A stretch of 64,000 bases of DNA from Micromonospora sp045209745 (GCF_045209745.1 NZ_CP109273.1:3720001-3784000), one strand, 5' to 3'; counted from the stretch's first letter, positions 52,199-61,296 are shown. The notes: generated by a model from the letters alone, not told the origin. Program-made: numbers and translations.

Positions 52199-52636
52199 TC
52201 AGGCTGGTCGACCGGGAAACGGGACAGTCAGCGGGGTCAGCCCGCCCGTCTTTCGCCACCTGGTGGCCCGTACGGCGTACTCGACCAGGGCGGCCAGCGC
52301 CTGGTCCCGGTCGGCGCCGGTGGTGGACGCCAGAGCTGCCCGCCAGTGCGCGGCCGTGCGCTCCTCGACCTCGGCGGCGAGCCGCAGAGCGCTTGCCCGG
52401 TCGGTGACCGGGAACGGCAGCGCATACCCGGCGCGGTCCGGCGGCACGACACCGCCGGCGGTGCTGAGCTGCACCACCAGCGTGTCGCGCCGGCGACGAT
52501 GCGCGGCCTCGGCCTGGTGTGCCGCGTCCCGTGCCGCCCCGGTGAGCTGGACACCGATCCGCCCGTAGGCGTAGATGGCCGCGTACTCGGCGGACAGGGC
52601 GGAGGCGAACGCCTCCCCGGCGGACGGCTGCCTCAC
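52199..52636 (-). CDS. Ferritin-like DUF4439 protein
   Basis: 145 residues, all-helical: FASALSAEYAAIYAYGRIGVQL, HRRRRDTLVVQLSTAGG and HWRAALASTTGADRDQALAALVEYAVRATRW fit the ferritin-like four-helix DUF4439 family; E and H residues could bind metal. It overlaps the lipoprotein gene by 4 bp. Mycobacteria have a similar pair next to rimP. Role unknown. Confidence 0.82.
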   Translation of the reverse strand: MRQPSAGEAFASALSAEYAAIYAYGRIGVQLTGAARDAAHQAEAAHRRRRDTLVVQLSTAGGVVPPDRAGYALPFPVTDRASALRLAAEVEERTAAHWRAALASTTGADRDQALAALVEYAVRATRWRKTGGLTPLTVPFPGRPA

Positions 52637-53160
52637 TTCAGTGCCTCCTGGTGGGTGGCCCGGGCGGCGACGATCGACCCGAGCAGTGCGGCCCGTTCCG
52701 CGGGTGCCGCGGCGCAGGCGGCGGTGGCGGATTTCTGGGCGGTCTTTTCCAGGGCGCGCAGGGCGGCGAGCGCGCCGGCCGGGTCGGCCGCCGGCGTGGT
52801 GGTCGGAGTGGCGGCGACCGCCGAGGGCAGGGCGACGCCGATCACCCGGGCCAGCTCGGTGGCGTGTGCGGTGTGCGCCTCGGCGATCGGGTCGAGCCGG
52901 CCGGCCAGCTCCGGGTGCGCGGTCGCGTTCGTCCGGTACTCGGCGGCCAGCGCGAGTGACTCGTCCACCATCGGCCGCAGCGGGTCCGGCGGTGGCGCTG
53001 GCTGATCGTCGCGGTCGAAAAGATCACAGCCGGTCAGCGGCGCCGTGGTGCCGCCGAGCACCAGCAGCGCCCCGACGCTCAGGAGCTTTCGCCGCGAATG
53101 TCCGGATGATTGGTCGCGCTGTGTCGTTCTGCCGTTCCCCACCGGGCAAGTCAACACCAT
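52633..53160 (-). CDS. Tat-type lipoprotein, helical
   Basis: 175 residues from ATG 53160. The N-terminus has SRRKLLSVGALLVLGG, a twin-arginine-like signal, and a lipobox APLTGC ending the signal, so it is probably a Tat-exported lipoprotein. The mature part is helical (ESLALAAEYRTNATAHPELAG...HTAHATELARVI) and rich in Ala, as in ferritin-like proteins, matching the DUF4439 partner overlapping by 4 bp. An in-frame start at 53241 would hide the signal. Divergent from rimP. Confidence 0.75.
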   Translation of the reverse strand: MVLTCPVGNGRTTQRDQSSGHSRRKLLSVGALLVLGGTTAPLTGCDLFDRDDQPAPPPDPLRPMVDESLALAAEYRTNATAHPELAGRLDPIAEAHTAHATELARVIGVALPSAVAATPTTTPAADPAGALAALRALEKTAQKSATAACAAAPAERAALLGSIVAARATHQEALK

Positions 53161-53314
53161 GCGCGCCGGTCCGGGGGCCACCGGCGTCGGTGCGCCGCCC
53201 GGTCCGCCGCCGGCCCGGCGCGTTACGCTCTGCACAGCCACCGGCGTGTCCGCTCCGGTGGCGTGCCGGCATGGCGGGACGACCGGTCACCGTCGACCAG
53301 GGAAAGGTGCGGAG

Positions 53315-54004
53315 ATGACGCAGCGTGGCCGTGCCACCAGGCCGACGGGTCGACCCCGCGATGGCGCGGGTCCCCGTGGCGGTGACCTCGCCACGCGGCG
53401 TGCCCGCTTGCGGGCCGTGATCGAGCCCGTGGTCAACGACGCTGGCTACGACCTGGAGGACCTGTCGGTTTCCCGGGCCGGTCGCCGGCACGTGGTGCGG
53501 GTGATGGTGGACGCCGACGGCGGGATCGACCTGGACGCCGTCGCGGACGTCTCCCGCGCGGTCTCGACCGCGCTGGACGCCGCGGAGGAGGCCGGTGGCG
53601 ACATCGTCGCCGGGGAGTACCAGCTGGAGGTCAGCTCGCCGGGCGTCGACCGGCCGCTCACCCTGCCCCGCCACTGGCGGCGCAACGTGGGCCGGCTGGT
53701 CAAGGTCACCGCCCGGGGCGCGGCCGCGCTGCCCGGCCAGCGTGGCGAGCAGCCCGCCGGTGACCGCCAGCTGACCGGCCGGGTGGTCGGGGCCGACGAC
53801 GAGGGCGTGCAGCTGGAGACCGACGACGGCCGTGCCTCCTGGGCGTACGCCCAGCTGGGCCCGGGTCGCGTGCAGATCGAGTTCACCCGGCTCGCCGAGC
53901 TCGGTGAGCCGGACGAAGAGTTCGACGACGCGGACGATTCAGACGAGATCGACGATTCAGACGAGATCGACGACGAAGATGATGTGGAGGACGAGGAGAG
54001 GTGA
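53315..54004 (+). CDS. rimP: Ribosome maturation factor RimP
   Basis: Helps assemble the 30S subunit. 229 residues: a basic N-terminal tail, then the RimP fold (VIEPVVNDAGYDLEDLSVSRAG, VMVDADGGIDLDAVADVSRAVS, LEVSSPGVDRPL), and an acidic C-terminal tail of Asp/Glu with a repeated DDSDEI unit. ATG 53315 has GGAG nearby. Heads the nusA-infB operon. The TGA overlaps the GTG of nusA by 4 bp. Confidence 0.96.
   Translation: MTQRGRATRPTGRPRDGAGPRGGDLATRRARLRAVIEPVVNDAGYDLEDLSVSRAGRRHVVRVMVDADGGIDLDAVADVSRAVSTALDAAEEAGGDIVAGEYQLEVSSPGVDRPLTLPRHWRRNVGRLVKVTARGAAALPGQRGEQPAGDRQLTGRVVGADDEGVQLETDDGRASWAYAQLGPGRVQIEFTRLAELGEPDEEFDDADDSDEIDDSDEIDDEDDVEDEER
53933..53968 (+). repeat. Tandem 18-bp repeat in rimP acidic tail
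   Basis: GACGATTCAGACGAGATC is present twice head to tail and encodes DDSDEI twice in frame. Confidence 0.9.
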
Positions 54005-55044
54005 ACATCGACCTCGCGGCGCTGCGCGCACTCGAGCGTGAGCGGGAGATCCCGTTCGACACGATTCTCGCGGCGATCGAGACCGCGTTGCTGACCGCCT
54101 ACCGGCACACCGATGGCGCCGAGCCGCACTCCCGGGTGGAGATCGACCGCAAGACGGGCGCCGCCCTGGTGTACGCGCAGGAGATGGACTCCGACGGCAG
54201 CCTGGTGCGGGAGTGGGACGACACCCCGCACGACTTTGGCCGGATCGCCGCCATGACGGCCAAGCAGGTGATCCTCCAGCGACTGCGGGAGGCCACCGAC
54301 GAGGTGCACTTCGGTGAGTACGTGGGCCGCGAGGGTGACCTGGTCACCGGCGTGGTGCAGGCGCACGAGACGCGCACCGAGAAGGGCATCGTCAGCGTCG
54401 ACCTGGGCAAGCTGGAGGGCGTGCTGCCGCAGTCCGAGCAGGTGCCCGGCGAGCGGTACGCCCACGGCGAGCGGATCCGCTGTGTCGTGGTGCACGTGGC
54501 CAAGGGCATGCGGGGGCCGCAGATCACCCTGTCCCGGTCGCACCCGGCGCTGGTCAAGAAGCTGTTCGCGCTGGAGGTCCCGGAGATCGCCGACGGCACG
54601 GTGGAGATCGGTGCGATCGCCCGTGAGGCAGGTCACCGTACGAAGATCGCCGTACGTTCCACCACCCCCGGGGTGAACCCCAAGGGCGCCTGCATCGGCC
54701 CGATGGGCCAGCGGGTGCGCGCCGTGATGAGCGAGCTGCACGGCGAGAAGATCGACATCATCGACTGGTCGGACGACCCGGCCACTTTCGTCGGCAACGC
54801 TCTGTCGCCGGCCAAGGCGCTGCGGGTCGAGGTTGTCGACCTGGCCGGCCGAGCCGCCCGGGTGACAGTTCCCGACTTTCAGCTCTCGCTCGCGATCGGC
54901 CGAGAGGGGCAGAATGCCCGGCTCGCGGCCCGATTGACCGGTTGGCGAATCGACATTCGCTCCGATGCGGAGCAAACCGCACCGGCCGCGCGGGGGGCAG
55001 CTGATCACGTGCGGGAGCCGGGCGGCGCGATCTCGGGCAGCTAG
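54001..55044 (+). CDS. nusA: Transcription termination/antitermination factor NusA
   Basis: Binds RNA polymerase and nascent RNA. 347 residues, the short actinobacterial form without the C-terminal AR repeats of E. coli: N-terminal domain, S1 domain (GDLVTGVVQAHETRTEKGIVSVDLG), KH1 (HRTKIAVRSTTPGVNPKGACIGPMGQRV) and KH2 (LAIGREGQNARLAARLTGW). GTG start overlaps rimP. Confidence 0.97.
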   Translation: MNIDLAALRALEREREIPFDTILAAIETALLTAYRHTDGAEPHSRVEIDRKTGAALVYAQEMDSDGSLVREWDDTPHDFGRIAAMTAKQVILQRLREATDEVHFGEYVGREGDLVTGVVQAHETRTEKGIVSVDLGKLEGVLPQSEQVPGERYAHGERIRCVVVHVAKGMRGPQITLSRSHPALVKKLFALEVPEIADGTVEIGAIAREAGHRTKIAVRSTTPGVNPKGACIGPMGQRVRAVMSELHGEKIDIIDWSDDPATFVGNALSPAKALRVEVVDLAGRAARVTVPDFQLSLAIGREGQNARLAARLTGWRIDIRSDAEQTAPAARGAADHVREPGGAISGS

Positions 55045-55047
55045 GGG

Positions 55048-55060
55048 TAGACTTCCTCCA
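55048..55060 (+). promoter_or_regulatory. Internal -10 element before ylxR
   Basis: TAGACT is 7 bp before the GTG of ylxR and just past the nusA stop, consistent with an internal leaderless start within the operon. Confidence 0.4.
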
Positions 55061-55393
55061 GTGGTACGACGCGCGCAGCCGGAGCGCACCTGTGTGGGTT
55101 GCCGGAAACGTGCGCCGGCCAGCGAATTGCTGCGGATCGTCGCGGTCAGGGACGAGGCTGGTTACAGTCTCCGGCCTGATCCGCTCCGCAGGCTGCCGGG
55201 TCGGGGAGCGAACATGCACCCGGATCCGGCCTGCTTCGCGCTGGCGGTGCGGCGCCGCGCCTTCGGGCGTGCGCTGCGAATCACCGAGGTCCTTGACCAC
55301 GGTGTGCTGGCGGAGCACGTCGATGCGCCAACCACTACGTCCGGTCATCCCGACCGGGCGAGGGTCGCTAGCAGGGTAGGACGACCGACATGA
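55061..55393 (+). CDS. ylxR: YlxR (DUF448) RNA-binding protein
   Basis: 110 residues from GTG 55061. It has RTCVGCRKRAPASELLRIVAV and the GRGANMHPDPACFALAVRRRAFGRAL end typical of YlxR, an RNA-binding protein of the nusA operon linked to nucleoid and RNase P functions in other bacteria. Two paired Cys in the first motif. C-terminal ~25 residues are variable. Confidence 0.9.
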   Translation: MVRRAQPERTCVGCRKRAPASELLRIVAVRDEAGYSLRPDPLRRLPGRGANMHPDPACFALAVRRRAFGRALRITEVLDHGVLAEHVDAPTTTSGHPDRARVASRVGRPT

Positions 55394-55486
55394 GCACACG
55401 ATGAAGTCCCTGAAATGACCAGGCTTCAAGTGCACGAGTGAGGTCGCTGCGGGTGCTGCCCGCACGACCTCGGAGTGAGGAGTGCA

Positions 55487-58400
55487 GTGGCAGGCAAGGC
55501 CCGCGTACACGAGCTTGCAAAAGAGCTCGGGGTCGAGAGTAAGACCGTTCTCGCCAAGCTGAAGGAAATGGGCGAGTTCGTGAAGTCCGCGTCCAGCACC
55601 GTCGAGGCGCCCGTCGCCCGGCGGCTGCGTAACGCATTCGTCGCGTCCGCCGGTGCTCCGGCGCCGGCCGCCCCGTCGGCGCCCGCGTCGACGCCGGCTT
55701 CAACCACGACCCCGACGCCGTCCACGACCCCGGACGCGCCACGGGTTTCGGCCCGGCCGATGCCGCCTCGGCGGCCGACCGCTCCGGCACCTGGTCCGAA
55801 GCCGAAGGGTCCGGTGCCCGCTGCACCGCAGCCCGCGGCTCCGGTCGCCAAGCCGGCGAGTGCCCACGACATCGAGGTGGCGGCCGCGGAGGCGCGTGCC
55901 GCCGCGCTGAAGGCTGAGCAGGAGGCCGCGGTCAAGGCCGCGCAGGCCGCTCGTCAGCAGCAGCGGGACAACCCCGTTCGCCGGGAGCCTCCGGCAGACG
56001 GCGGTAACCGCCCCGGCCCTCGGCCGGGTCCGGCCGCGATGCCGCCCCGTCCCGGTTCGCCGGCAGCTCGTCCGAGCACGCCGGCTCCGGCTCCAGGTGC
56101 CCGGCCGGGCGGTCGCCCGCCGGCGCGCGGCGCCGGTAACAACCCGTTCGGTATCCAGGGTGGCCAGCAGCAGCGGCCGCCGGCTGCGGGCGCTGGTGGC
56201 CCCCGGCCCAACAGCCCGGCGGGCATGCCGCCGCGGCCGAGCCCGAACTCCATGCCGCCGCGGCCCAGCCCGGCGTCCATGCCGAGCCAGCGTCCGGCTG
56301 CCGGTCGTCCCGGTCCCGGTGGCGCTGGTCGTCCCGGTGGTGGCGGCGCTGGTCGTCCCGGTGGTGGCGGCGGTGGTGGCTTCCGTGGCGGTCCCGGCGG
56401 TGGCGCCGGCGCCGGTGGCGGTTACCGCGGCGGCCCTGGTGGCGGCGCGGGTGCCGGCGGTGGCGGTGGCTACCGTGGCGGTCCCGGTGGAGGCCCCGGC
56501 GGCGGTGCTCCCGGTGGCGGTTTCCGTCCGGGTGCTCCGTCCGGTGGCGGCGGTCGTCCGGGTGCGGGTGGTCGTGGCCGTGGCGGCGGCGCCGCGGGTG
56601 CCTTCGGGCGTCCGGGTGGCCGGCCGACGCGCGGTCGCAAGTCCAAGAAGCAGCGCAGACAGGAGTTCGACAACCTGTCGGCTCCGACCATGAGCTCGGG
56701 TGCTCCCCGAGGTCAGGGTCAGGTCGTCCGGTTGTCCCGTGGCGCCTCTCTGTCGGACTTCGCCGACAAGATCAACGCCAACCCGGGTTCGCTGGTCCAG
56801 GAGATGTTCAACCTGGGCGAGATGGTCACTGCGACCCAGTCCTGTTCTGACGACACCCTGCATCTGCTGGGTGAGCACCTGGGCTTCGACATCCAGATCG
56901 TCAGCCCGGAGGACGAGGACCGCGAGCTGCTCGCGCAGTTCAACATCGACCTCGACGCGGAGGTGGCCGAGGAGCGTCTGGTCAGCCGTGCGCCGGTGGT
57001 GACCGTCATGGGTCACGTCGACCACGGTAAGACCAAGCTGCTCGACGCGATCCGTAAGGCGAACGTCGTTGCCGGTGAGGCGGGTGGCATCACCCAGCAC
57101 ATCGGTGCCTACCAGGTGCACGTTCCACACGATGGCGTGGACCGCGCGGTGACCTTCATCGACACCCCGGGCCACGAGGCGTTCACCGCCATGCGTGCTC
57201 GTGGTGCCCAGGTGACGGACATCGTGATCCTGGTCGTCGCGGCCGACGACGGCGTGATGCCGCAGACCATTGAGGCGTTGAACCACGCCAAGGCGGCCGA
57301 GGTGCCGATCGTGGTCGCGGTCAACAAGGTCGACAAGCCGGAGGCCAACCCGGACAAGGTCCGCCAGCAGCTGACCGAGTACGGCCTGGTCGCCGAGGAA
57401 TACGGCGGCGAGACCATGTTCGTCAACGTGGCGGCCAAGCCGGGCCTCGGCATCGAGGAGCTGCTCGAGGCTGTCCTGCTGACCGCTGACGCGTCGCTGG
57501 AGCTGACCGCTCCGATCGACGGGCCGGCCCAGGGTGTGGCCATCGAGGCGCACCTGGACAAGGGCCGCGGTGCGGTGGCGACGGTGCTGGTGCAGAAGGG
57601 CACCCTGAGGGCTGGCGACTCGATCGTCGCCGGTGGGGCGCACGGCCGGGTTCGGGCGATGCTCGACGAGAACGGCAACCAGCTCACCGAGGCCGGTCCG
57701 GCGCGTCCGGTCATGGTGCTGGGTCTGACCGCGCCTCCCGGTGCGGGCGACACGTTCCTCGCCGCGGCAGACGACCGCACGGTGCGGCAGATCGCCGAGC
57801 AGCGGCAGGCACGGCGGCGGGCGGCGTCCTTCGCCAACTCCCGCGGTCGGGCCACTCTTGAGACGCTCATGGAGCAGCTCAAGGAGGGCGAGAAGACGTC
57901 GCTCAACCTCATCCTCAAGGGCGATGTCTCCGGTTCGGTGGAGGCCCTCGAGGACGCGCTGTTCAACCTCGACATCCCCGAGGAGGTCCAGCTCAAGGTC
58001 CTCGACCGGGGCGTCGGCGCGATCACCGAGAGCAACATCATGCTCGCGAGCGCCTCGTCCGAGCCGGTCACGATCATCGGCTTCAACGTGCGGGCCTCGA
58101 ACAAGGTCCGTGAGATGGCCGACCGCGAGGGCGTGGAGATCCGGTACTACACCGTCATCTACCAGGCCATCGAGGAGATCGAGGCGGCGCTCAAGGGCCT
58201 GCTCAAGCCGGAGTACGAGGAGGTCGAGCTGGGCAGCGCGGAGATCCGCGACGTCTTCCGCTCGTCCAAGATCGGCAACATCTCCGGTTGCATCGTCCGG
58301 TCGGGCATCCTCCGACGCAACGCGAAGGCGCGCCTGCTTCGGGACGGGGCGGTCGTGGCGGACAACCTCACGATCAGCTCGTTGAAGCGGTTCAAGGACG

Positions 58401-58516
58401 ACGCCACGGAGGTCCGCGAGGGCTTCGAGTGTGGTCTGACCCTGGGTGGTTACAACAACGTCCAGGTTGGCGACGTCATCGAGACCTTCGAGATGCGGGA
58501 GAAGGTTCGCGCCTGA
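55487..58516 (+). CDS. infB: Translation initiation factor IF-2
   Basis: 1009 residues from GTG 55487. GTPase that places initiator tRNA on the ribosome. An N-terminal IF2_N helix domain (VHELAKELGVESKTVLAKL) is followed by about 330 residues of Ala/Pro/Gly-rich linker with dense GGGG and RPGG runs, then the basic RKSKKQRRQEF stretch, the G-domain with GHVDHGKT (509-516), DTPGHE (559) and NKVD (613), and C-terminal domains. Long glycine-rich linkers are typical of actinobacterial IF-2. Ends before a perfect hairpin. Confidence 0.98.
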   Translation: MAGKARVHELAKELGVESKTVLAKLKEMGEFVKSASSTVEAPVARRLRNAFVASAGAPAPAAPSAPASTPASTTTPTPSTTPDAPRVSARPMPPRRPTAPAPGPKPKGPVPAAPQPAAPVAKPASAHDIEVAAAEARAAALKAEQEAAVKAAQAARQQQRDNPVRREPPADGGNRPGPRPGPAAMPPRPGSPAARPSTPAPAPGARPGGRPPARGAGNNPFGIQGGQQQRPPAAGAGGPRPNSPAGMPPRPSPNSMPPRPSPASMPSQRPAAGRPGPGGAGRPGGGGAGRPGGGGGGGFRGGPGGGAGAGGGYRGGPGGGAGAGGGGGYRGGPGGGPGGGAPGGGFRPGAPSGGGGRPGAGGRGRGGGAAGAFGRPGGRPTRGRKSKKQRRQEFDNLSAPTMSSGAPRGQGQVVRLSRGASLSDFADKINANPGSLVQEMFNLGEMVTATQSCSDDTLHLLGEHLGFDIQIVSPEDEDRELLAQFNIDLDAEVAEERLVSRAPVVTVMGHVDHGKTKLLDAIRKANVVAGEAGGITQHIGAYQVHVPHDGVDRAVTFIDTPGHEAFTAMRARGAQVTDIVILVVAADDGVMPQTIEALNHAKAAEVPIVVAVNKVDKPEANPDKVRQQLTEYGLVAEEYGGETMFVNVAAKPGLGIEELLEAVLLTADASLELTAPIDGPAQGVAIEAHLDKGRGAVATVLVQKGTLRAGDSIVAGGAHGRVRAMLDENGNQLTEAGPARPVMVLGLTAPPGAGDTFLAAADDRTVRQIAEQRQARRRAASFANSRGRATLETLMEQLKEGEKTSLNLILKGDVSGSVEALEDALFNLDIPEEVQLKVLDRGVGAITESNIMLASASSEPVTIIGFNVRASNKVREMADREGVEIRYYTVIYQAIEEIEAALKGLLKPEYEEVELGSAEIRDVFRSSKIGNISGCIVRSGILRRNAKARLLRDGAVVADNLTISSLKRFKDDATEVREGFECGLTLGGYNNVQVGDVIETFEMREKVRA

Positions 58517-58532
58517 TCCGGCAGTGACACGC

Positions 58533-58574
58533 TGATCAAGGGGTTTACGCCGACCGGCGTAAACCCCTTGATCA
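58533..58574 (+). terminator. Perfect palindromic terminator after infB
   Basis: TGATCAAGGGGTTTACGCC and its exact inverse flank a 4-nt loop, a 19-bp stem. The final TTGATC of the stem is also the -35 of the promoter of the next gene. Confidence 0.85.
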
Positions 58575-58606
58575 TGCGGGGTGGCTTGGCGGTATCGTCC
58601 GGGGCG
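58569..58606 (+). promoter_or_regulatory. Promoter of the DUF503 gene
   Basis: TTGATC (-35), 18 bp, TATCGT (-10), then 8 bp to the ATG, with no clear ribosome site. The -35 falls inside the terminator stem. Confidence 0.45.
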
Positions 58607-58903
58607 ATGTTTACCGGAACCGCGGTCTTCGACCTGCTGCTGCCGGGCGACTCCCGGTCGCTCAAAGCCAAAAGATCATATGTACGGCCGATCGTGGCGG
58701 CGCTGCGCCGCTTCGAGGTGTCGGCCGCCGAGGTGGGAGCGCTCGACCTGCATGGTCGAGCGGAGATAGCGGTGGCCGTGGTGGCCGCCGAGACGGCGCA
58801 CGTCCGCGAGGTGCTCGACTCCTGTGAGCGTCTGGTGGCCGGCCGCCCCGAGGTCGAGTTGCTGTCGGTCCGACGCCGGCTGTACGGCGTGGACGACGAC
58901 TGA
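58607..58903 (+). CDS. DUF503 (YlxP-like) protein
   Basis: 98 residues: MFTGTAVFDLLLPGDSRSLKAKRSYVRPIV and the C-terminal RPEVELLSVRRRLYG match DUF503/YlxP, a small alpha/beta protein commonly between infB and rbfA. Thought to aid ribosome assembly; no activity known. Confidence 0.92.
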   Translation: MFTGTAVFDLLLPGDSRSLKAKRSYVRPIVAALRRFEVSAAEVGALDLHGRAEIAVAVVAAETAHVREVLDSCERLVAGRPEVELLSVRRRLYGVDDD

Positions 58904-59029
58904 CCGAGGTGCCGGCTGTGCCGGGCGACCGGTGCGGCCGCAAAGGTAGTGTTCGAGATGTTGGCCGGTCGGCCGGCGGCCCCCGGGTCGCCGGGTCTAC
59001 CGGGAGCAGGACGCCGTGGAGGTGGCGAG

Positions 59030-59521
59030 ATGTCTGATCCGGCCAAGGTACGCCGGCACGCGGAACGGGTGCGTGAGCTGGTCGCGTCGGTGGTGCGGAG
59101 CCAGATCAAGGACCCGCGGCTCGGGATGATCACCATCACCGATGCCCGGATCACCGCTGACCTGCGCGAGGCGACGGTCTTCTACACCGTGCTCGGCGAC
59201 GCGGTGGCCCAGGCGGACACCGCGGCGGCGCTGGAGAGCGCCAAGGGGCTGCTGCGCAGCACGGTCGGAAAGGCGCTCGGGTTGCGGCACTCGCCGACCC
59301 TCACGTTCGTCCTCGACGACGTGCAGGACCAGGTCAAGCACATCGACGACCTGCTCGCCGCCGCCCGCAACGCGGACGCCGAGGTGCAGCGGCTCGCTGC
59401 CCAGGCGAAGTACGCGGGCGAAGCGCAGCCGTACCGGGTGGATGACGAGACGGACGAGACGGAGGAGGCCGACGAGGCCACCGACGTCAAGGAAACCCCG
59501 CGGGGTGGGGAAACGCGGTGA
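59030..59521 (+). CDS. rbfA: Ribosome-binding factor A
   Basis: 163 residues from ATG 59030, which has GGAGG upstream. A KH-fold 30S assembly factor with VRRHAERVRELVASVVRSQI, DPRLGMITITDARI and the SAKGLLRSTVGKALGLRHSP region. The C-terminal 40 residues are acidic and low-complexity (DDETDETEEADEATD). Stop overlaps the DHH gene start by 4 bp. Confidence 0.96.
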   Translation: MSDPAKVRRHAERVRELVASVVRSQIKDPRLGMITITDARITADLREATVFYTVLGDAVAQADTAAALESAKGLLRSTVGKALGLRHSPTLTFVLDDVQDQVKHIDDLLAAARNADAEVQRLAAQAKYAGEAQPYRVDDETDETEEADEATDVKETPRGGETR

Positions 59522-60576
59522 CGAGCACCGCCAGCGCCCCGCTCGCCAGGGCGGCCGGGGTCGGCCCCGCCGAGGCGGACTGGGCTGCGGCCGAGGCGCT
59601 GGTGCGGGCTGTCCCGCCGAGCGGTCGGGTGCTGCTGATCTGCCACGTCAACCCGGACGGCGACGCGCTGGGCAGCATGCTCGGCTTCGGTCTGGGTCTG
59701 CGGCAGTTCGGCGTACGCGAGGTGCAGGCGACCTTTCCCGGGCCGCCGGAGGTGCCCGAGCCGTTCCGTGGGTTGCCCGGTCTGGACCTGCTGGTCCCGG
59801 CGGGCGCCGCGGATCTGGCACCCGATCTGGTGATCTGCTTTGACGCGGCGAGCGAGTCGCGCCTCGGCGAGTTGGCGGGGCGGTTGTCGTCCGCGGGGGC
59901 GGCGCTGGTGCTTGATCACCACGCCTCCAACCCCGGCTTCGGCACGGTCAATCTGGTCGACCCGGGTGCTGCGGCGACGTCGGTGGTGGCCGAGCAGTTG
60001 CTGGCCCGGCTCGGGGTTGTGGTGGATCCGGCCATCGCCGAGTGCCTCTACGTGGCGCTGACCACGGATACCGGCTCGTTCCGGTTCGAGGCGACCACCC
60101 CGGCGGTGCATCAGATGGCAGCCCGGTTGCTGGCCACCGGCATCTCGCCCGGTGACATCTCCCGGCGGGTCTTCGACACACGGCCCTTCGGCGCGGTCCG
60201 CCTCTTTGGTGAGGTGCTCGGCCGGGCCCGGCTGGAGCCGGCCGCTGCTGGCGGCCGAGGGTTGGTCTGGACCTCCGCCACCCTGGACGACCTGGCCCGG
60301 CACGACCAGCGGCCGTACGTGCTGGAGGCGCTTATCGACTCGGTGCGCTGCACCGCCGAGGCGGATGTGAGCTGTGTGTTGAAGCAGACCACGCCGGGCG
60401 AGTGGGCCGTGTCGATGCGCAGCAAGGGCGCGGTGGACGTCAGCCGGGTCGCGGTCGCGCTGGGCGGTGGTGGTCACCTGTTCGCGGCCGGGTTCATCGG
60501 TCGGGGCACCGTTGAGCAGGTGGTCGAGTCGATTCGTGGCCAACTGGACGCGGCGCTGATCCGCTCCGGCAGCTGA
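59518..60576 (+). CDS. DHH-family phosphoesterase (NrnA-like)
   Basis: 352 residues. Degrades short oligonucleotides and may hydrolyse pAp or c-di-AMP, as NrnA family members do. DHH-domain motifs CHVNPDGDALGSM, CFDAASESR, and DHH in VLDHHASNPGFG; DHHA1 motif GGGGHLFAAGF. GTG start overlaps rbfA. This gene is regularly placed after rbfA in actinobacteria. Confidence 0.93.
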   Translation: MTSTASAPLARAAGVGPAEADWAAAEALVRAVPPSGRVLLICHVNPDGDALGSMLGFGLGLRQFGVREVQATFPGPPEVPEPFRGLPGLDLLVPAGAADLAPDLVICFDAASESRLGELAGRLSSAGAALVLDHHASNPGFGTVNLVDPGAAATSVVAEQLLARLGVVVDPAIAECLYVALTTDTGSFRFEATTPAVHQMAARLLATGISPGDISRRVFDTRPFGAVRLFGEVLGRARLEPAAAGGRGLVWTSATLDDLARHDQRPYVLEALIDSVRCTAEADVSCVLKQTTPGEWAVSMRSKGAVDVSRVAVALGGGGHLFAAGFIGRGTVEQVVESIRGQLDAALIRSGS

Positions 60577-60679
60577 CGCTGGCGATTCGCCTCCATCGAT
60601 CTGCTGGTTCGGAAGATCAGGGTCAGCTCCGGGGAGTGTTGGTCTTCCCGCGCTCCGTGCGACCGGGAAGAATTGCGGG

Positions 60680-61087
60680 ATGGAGCAGCCGCACGATCTC
60701 ACCGTGGAGGCCCCCCGCGCCTGGGACCGGCCCGCCGTCTCCGTTCCCGTCCTCGTCTGCCTGTCGCTCGTCGGTGGCCGGTTCGCCTCGTTCTCCACCG
60801 AGGCGAATCTGTTCACCATCGGCACCGGAGGGGTGCTGATCTGGCTCGGTCTGAGCAATCGGGTGCCCCGTCGACCGGCGCCGCGGCGTCTGGGCGCGGG
60901 GGCGGCCTGGTGGGCGGTGCCGGTGGTGGTCTTCGGGGTCTTCGAGGGCGTCACCTTCGTGCTGGCGGCCGGCGATGACTTCCCCACCTTCTCCCGGCTG
61001 GCCGACCCTCTCCTGGAGGATCACCTGACCCGGTCGGCGGTCTGGTTCGCCTGGTTGGCCGCCTTCTGGGGGCTGGTGCGGCGATGA
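60680..61087 (+). CDS. Hypothetical membrane protein
   Basis: 135 residues with about four hydrophobic segments, VSVPVLVCLSLVGG, LFTIGTGGVLIWLGL, WAVPVVVFGVFEGVTFVLA and SAVWFAWLAAFWGLV. No family recognised. Its stop overlaps the next gene by 4 bp, so the two small membrane proteins probably work together. ATG preceded by AGAATTGCGGG, a weak site. Confidence 0.7.
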   Translation: MEQPHDLTVEAPRAWDRPAVSVPVLVCLSLVGGRFASFSTEANLFTIGTGGVLIWLGLSNRVPRRPAPRRLGAGAAWWAVPVVVFGVFEGVTFVLAAGDDFPTFSRLADPLLEDHLTRSAVWFAWLAAFWGLVRR

Positions 61088-61296
61088 TGCGAGCGCTCGC
61101 GATCGGCGGTTTCCTCACCGCGCTGGCCCTCTTCGCGGTGGTCGAGTGGATGGCCCGGCGGGAGGGTTCCCGGATCCCCACCCTGGGCGAGGTCTGCGCG
61201 TACGTGATGCGCTACGAGGTGGGCCCGGTGCCGGTGGGCCGGATCGGTCTGTTCGGGTTCTGGTGGTGGCTGGGCTGGCATTTCCTGGCTCGCTGA
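61084..61296 (+). CDS. Small membrane protein, DUF6186-like
   Basis: 70 residues: an N-terminal helix (GGFLTALALFAVVEWMA), then a segment GSRIPTLGEVCAYVMRYEVGPV and a Trp-rich end (FWWWLGWHFLAR). Resembles the DUF6186 pattern from memory. Overlaps the preceding gene, so likely a heteromeric membrane pair. Function unknown. Confidence 0.65.
   Translation: MMRALAIGGFLTALALFAVVEWMARREGSRIPTLGEVCAYVMRYEVGPVPVGRIGLFGFWWWLGWHFLAR

Noticed and set aside
56300..56660. Repeats in infB resembling an array
   Set aside because: Irregular Gly/Arg codon runs in a coding linker, with no uniform repeats and spacers; not CRISPR.
55700..57643. 647-codon open frame on the minus strand over infB
   Set aside because: Low-complexity Thr/Ala/Arg shadow of the IF-2 linker and G-domain.
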